Origin: an uncultured Flavobacteriales bacterium
GTDB taxonomy: Bacteria; Bacteroidota; Bacteroidia; Flavobacteriales; BACL11
Length of the DNA: 33,729 nucleotides
NCBI GenBank assembly: GCA_950069165.1
Contig: CATMIT010000004.1
Location: 1-33,729, forward strand
Direction: 5' to 3'
Shown here: positions 32,056-33,729 of the stretch, in pieces
Layout: each line of letters opens with the position of its first letter
Numbering within the stretch: the stretch's first letter is position 1
Program-made: the position numbers and the translations under genes
The notes under the pieces: generated by a model
The model's input: the letters and a program-made list of their open reading frames with translations, nothing else
What the model was told of the DNA's origin: nothing
The model's database searches: none

Positions 32056-33627
32056 ATGGCAGATTTAGAATTCAACAAAAATGATGATAAGATGAGATTG
32101 CTCATCTCAGAGATGAAAAGGAAACATGCTAAAGTATCCTTGGGTGGTGGTAAAAAGAAGATTGAAAAACAACACAAAAAAGGGAAACTTACCGCTCGTG
32201 AGCGAATTGAATACCTAAAAGATAAGACGGCTGACTTCTTAGAAATTGGTGCATTTGTAGGAGAAGGAATGTACACTGAATATGGTGGATGCCCATCAGG
32301 AGGAGTAGTTGCAGGAATCACCTATGTAAAAGACAGACAATGTATTGTTGTTGCCAATGATGCTACTGTAAAAGCAGGAGCTTGGTTCCCCATTACTGCT
32401 AAGAAAAACTTAAGAATGCAAGAAATTGCAATGGAAAACAGATTGCCAATTATTTACTTAGTTGATAGTGCAGGAGTTTTCCTGCCAATGCAAGATGAGA
32501 TTTTTCCTGACAAAGAACATTTCGGAAGAATATTTAGGAATAATGCTCGTATGAGTTCCATGGGAATTACTCAGATTTCTGCCGTAATGGGGAGCTGTGT
32601 TGCGGGGGGTGCTTACCTTCCTATTATGAGTGATGAAGCCCTTATTGTAGATAAAACTGGATCTATATTTTTAGCAGGGAGTTACCTTGTAAAAGCCGCT
32701 ATTGGCGAAACTATTGATAACGAAACTTTAGGGGGAGCTACTACCCATTGCGAAATTTCAGGTGTAACTGATTATAAAGCCAAGGACGATAAAGATGCCT
32801 TGGATAAAATCCGAAATATAATGGATAAAATTGGTGATTCTGAAAAGGCAGGATTTAACCGAAAGGAAGCCAAAAAACCAAAGGAGAACGAGAAAGAAAT
32901 TTACGGAATATTACCTAGGAACAGGACAAAACCCTATAACATGAAGGACATCATTGCTCGTTTGGTGGATAGTTCTGATTTTGAAGAATATAAGCAAGGG
33001 TACGGTAAGTCTATAATTTGCGGATATGCTAGGGTTGATGGTTGGGCAGTAGGTATTGTAGCCAACCAAAGAGAAATGATAAAAACCAAAAAAGGAGAAA
33101 TGCAGTTTGGTGGGGTTATCTATTCCGATTCTGCCGATAAAGCAGCTCGATTTATTGCAAATTGCAATCAGAAAAAGATTCCATTGGTGTTTTTGCAAGA
33201 TGTTACTGGTTTTATGGTAGGTTCACGCTCTGAACATGGTGGTATTATTAAAGATGGCGCCAAAATGGTAAGTGCCATGGCAAATTCTGTAGTTCCTAAG
33301 TTTACTATTATTATTGGTAATTCCTATGGTGCAGGCAATTATGCCATGTGTGGTAAGGCTTACGACCCAAGGCTGATTGTAAGTTGGCCAACTGCACAAC
33401 TGGCCGTTATGGGTGGTGAACAAGCAGCTAAAGTATTGTTGCAAATTGAAAAAGCATCCTTAAAAACTAAAGGAGAAGAAATTGACGCAAAGGAAGAAAC
33501 AAAATTATTGAAGACTATTACCGATAGGTATGATGAACAAACCTCTCCGTACTATGCAGCCTCTCGCCTTTGGGTGGATGCCATTATCGATCCTCTGGAA
33601 ACCAGAAAAGTTATCTCTGCAGCTTAA
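32056..33627 (+). CDS. Acyl-CoA carboxylase beta subunit (carboxyltransferase)
   Basis: A 523-aa carboxyltransferase that moves the carboxyl group from biotin to an acyl-CoA. The crotonase-type N-half shows GKLTARERIEYL, GVVAGITYV and the first oxyanion motif VMGSCVAGGAYLPIMSDE; the C-half shows FLQDVTGFMVG and IIGNSYGAGNYAMCG. The ending ASRLWVDAIIDPLETRK resembles methylcrotonyl-CoA carboxylase beta subunits, which would fit branched-chain amino acid breakdown with the Leu-type dehydrogenase, but propionyl- or acetyl-CoA use is not excluded. The biotin-carrying alpha subunit is not in this window. Its start codon follows its own candidate promoter. Confidence 0.93.
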   Translation: MADLEFNKNDDKMRLLISEMKRKHAKVSLGGGKKKIEKQHKKGKLTARERIEYLKDKTADFLEIGAFVGEGMYTEYGGCPSGGVVAGITYVKDRQCIVVANDATVKAGAWFPITAKKNLRMQEIAMENRLPIIYLVDSAGVFLPMQDEIFPDKEHFGRIFRNNARMSSMGITQISAVMGSCVAGGAYLPIMSDEALIVDKTGSIFLAGSYLVKAAIGETIDNETLGGATTHCEISGVTDYKAKDDKDALDKIRNIMDKIGDSEKAGFNRKEAKKPKENEKEIYGILPRNRTKPYNMKDIIARLVDSSDFEEYKQGYGKSIICGYARVDGWAVGIVANQREMIKTKKGEMQFGGVIYSDSADKAARFIANCNQKKIPLVFLQDVTGFMVGSRSEHGGIIKDGAKMVSAMANSVVPKFTIIIGNSYGAGNYAMCGKAYDPRLIVSWPTAQLAVMGGEQAAKVLLQIEKASLKTKGEEIDAKEETKLLKTITDRYDEQTSPYYAASRLWVDAIIDPLETRKVISAA

Positions 33628-33729
33628 ATTTTGCGAAGAAAACAATGCAAAAATTGTATTTAGCAGTTACGGCCGCATTAAAGAAAATGGCGAAAATTTA
33701 AATGAAATAATCGAAGCTTTACCTTTTGT
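33626..33729 (+). CDS. Open frame running off the window, unidentified
   Basis: From just after the carboxylase stop the frame reads KFCEENNAKIVFSSYGR, then IKENGENLNEIIEALPF, and stays open to the last base. The composition (charged, with a hydrophobic IVF strand) looks like a real globular protein, not random AT-rich sequence. No start codon is clear: ATG codons at 33554 and 33578 in this frame lie well inside the carboxylase gene, and CTG at 33617 is the nearest non-ATG option. It may be the start of a coupled gene or a fragment of a broken one. The given start is where the frame leaves the carboxylase, not a proposed codon. Confidence 0.3.

Noticed and set aside
1..33729. Defence island, prophage, CRISPR array, rRNA/tRNA or insertion sequence
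   Set aside because: No recombinase, transposase, Cas, restriction or phage structural protein is present, there are no regularly spaced repeats, and no tRNA-like cloverleaf or rRNA sequence was recognised by eye.

Overview
The window is AT-rich chromosomal DNA from a member of the Bacteroidota, most like Flavobacteriales or Cytophagales. The evidence is a DNA polymerase III alpha subunit with a proofreading exonuclease fused to its N-terminus, a long NusB, a DUF3276 PUR-type protein, the order parA-parB-DUF5683-dapB-lepB-wbqC, -7 promoter elements of the form TAnnTTTG, and almost no Shine-Dalgarno sequences. The genus cannot be named from the sequence. Coding density is very high and no gene-free stretch reaches 300 bases. 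I see no rRNA, tRNA, CRISPR array, insertion sequence, phage or defence island.

Left part (1-12.6 kb, mostly minus strand): exo-fused dnaE; a cystathionine beta-synthase/cysteine synthase-like enzyme; a LolC/E-type permease divergent from a NamZ-type (DUF1343) lipoprotein; an overlooked 58-residue membrane protein; a Cys-cluster YkgJ-like protein; a 2-oxo acid dehydrogenase E2; and a recR-glycosyltransferase pair in which the glycosyltransferase carries a degenerate sugar-phosphate-transferase-like half.

Middle (12.6-24.6 kb): a sodium:solute symporter whose end overlaps the end of lgt; mtaB-lgt; a broken stub of a PKD-repeat secreted protein; a peptide-type solute-binding lipoprotein; and a compact six-gene minus-strand operon running leucine-type dehydrogenase, nusB, DUF1573, yajC, ybbR, recG.

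Right part (24.6-33.7 kb, plus strand): an ABC exporter half-transporter with a non-canonical Walker B; the DUF3276 protein with its own promoter and terminator; the tightly packed parA-parB-DUF5683-dapB-lepB-wbqC cluster (chromosome partitioning, lysine/cell-wall precursor synthesis, signal peptide removal); and the beta subunit of an acyl-CoA carboxylase, followed by an open frame that runs off the window.

Most genes are housekeeping. Several serve envelope lipoprotein traffic (lgt, lolC/E-like, lepB, yajC). I did not find a convincing new multi-gene system. The most notable points are: three genes with a -7 promoter element 4-5 nt before the ATG (likely leaderless mRNAs); the exonuclease-fused polymerase with a partly eroded PHP site; the GT2/degenerate-transferase fusion; the Asp-Asp Walker B exporter; and small or broken genes that automatic calling could miss.
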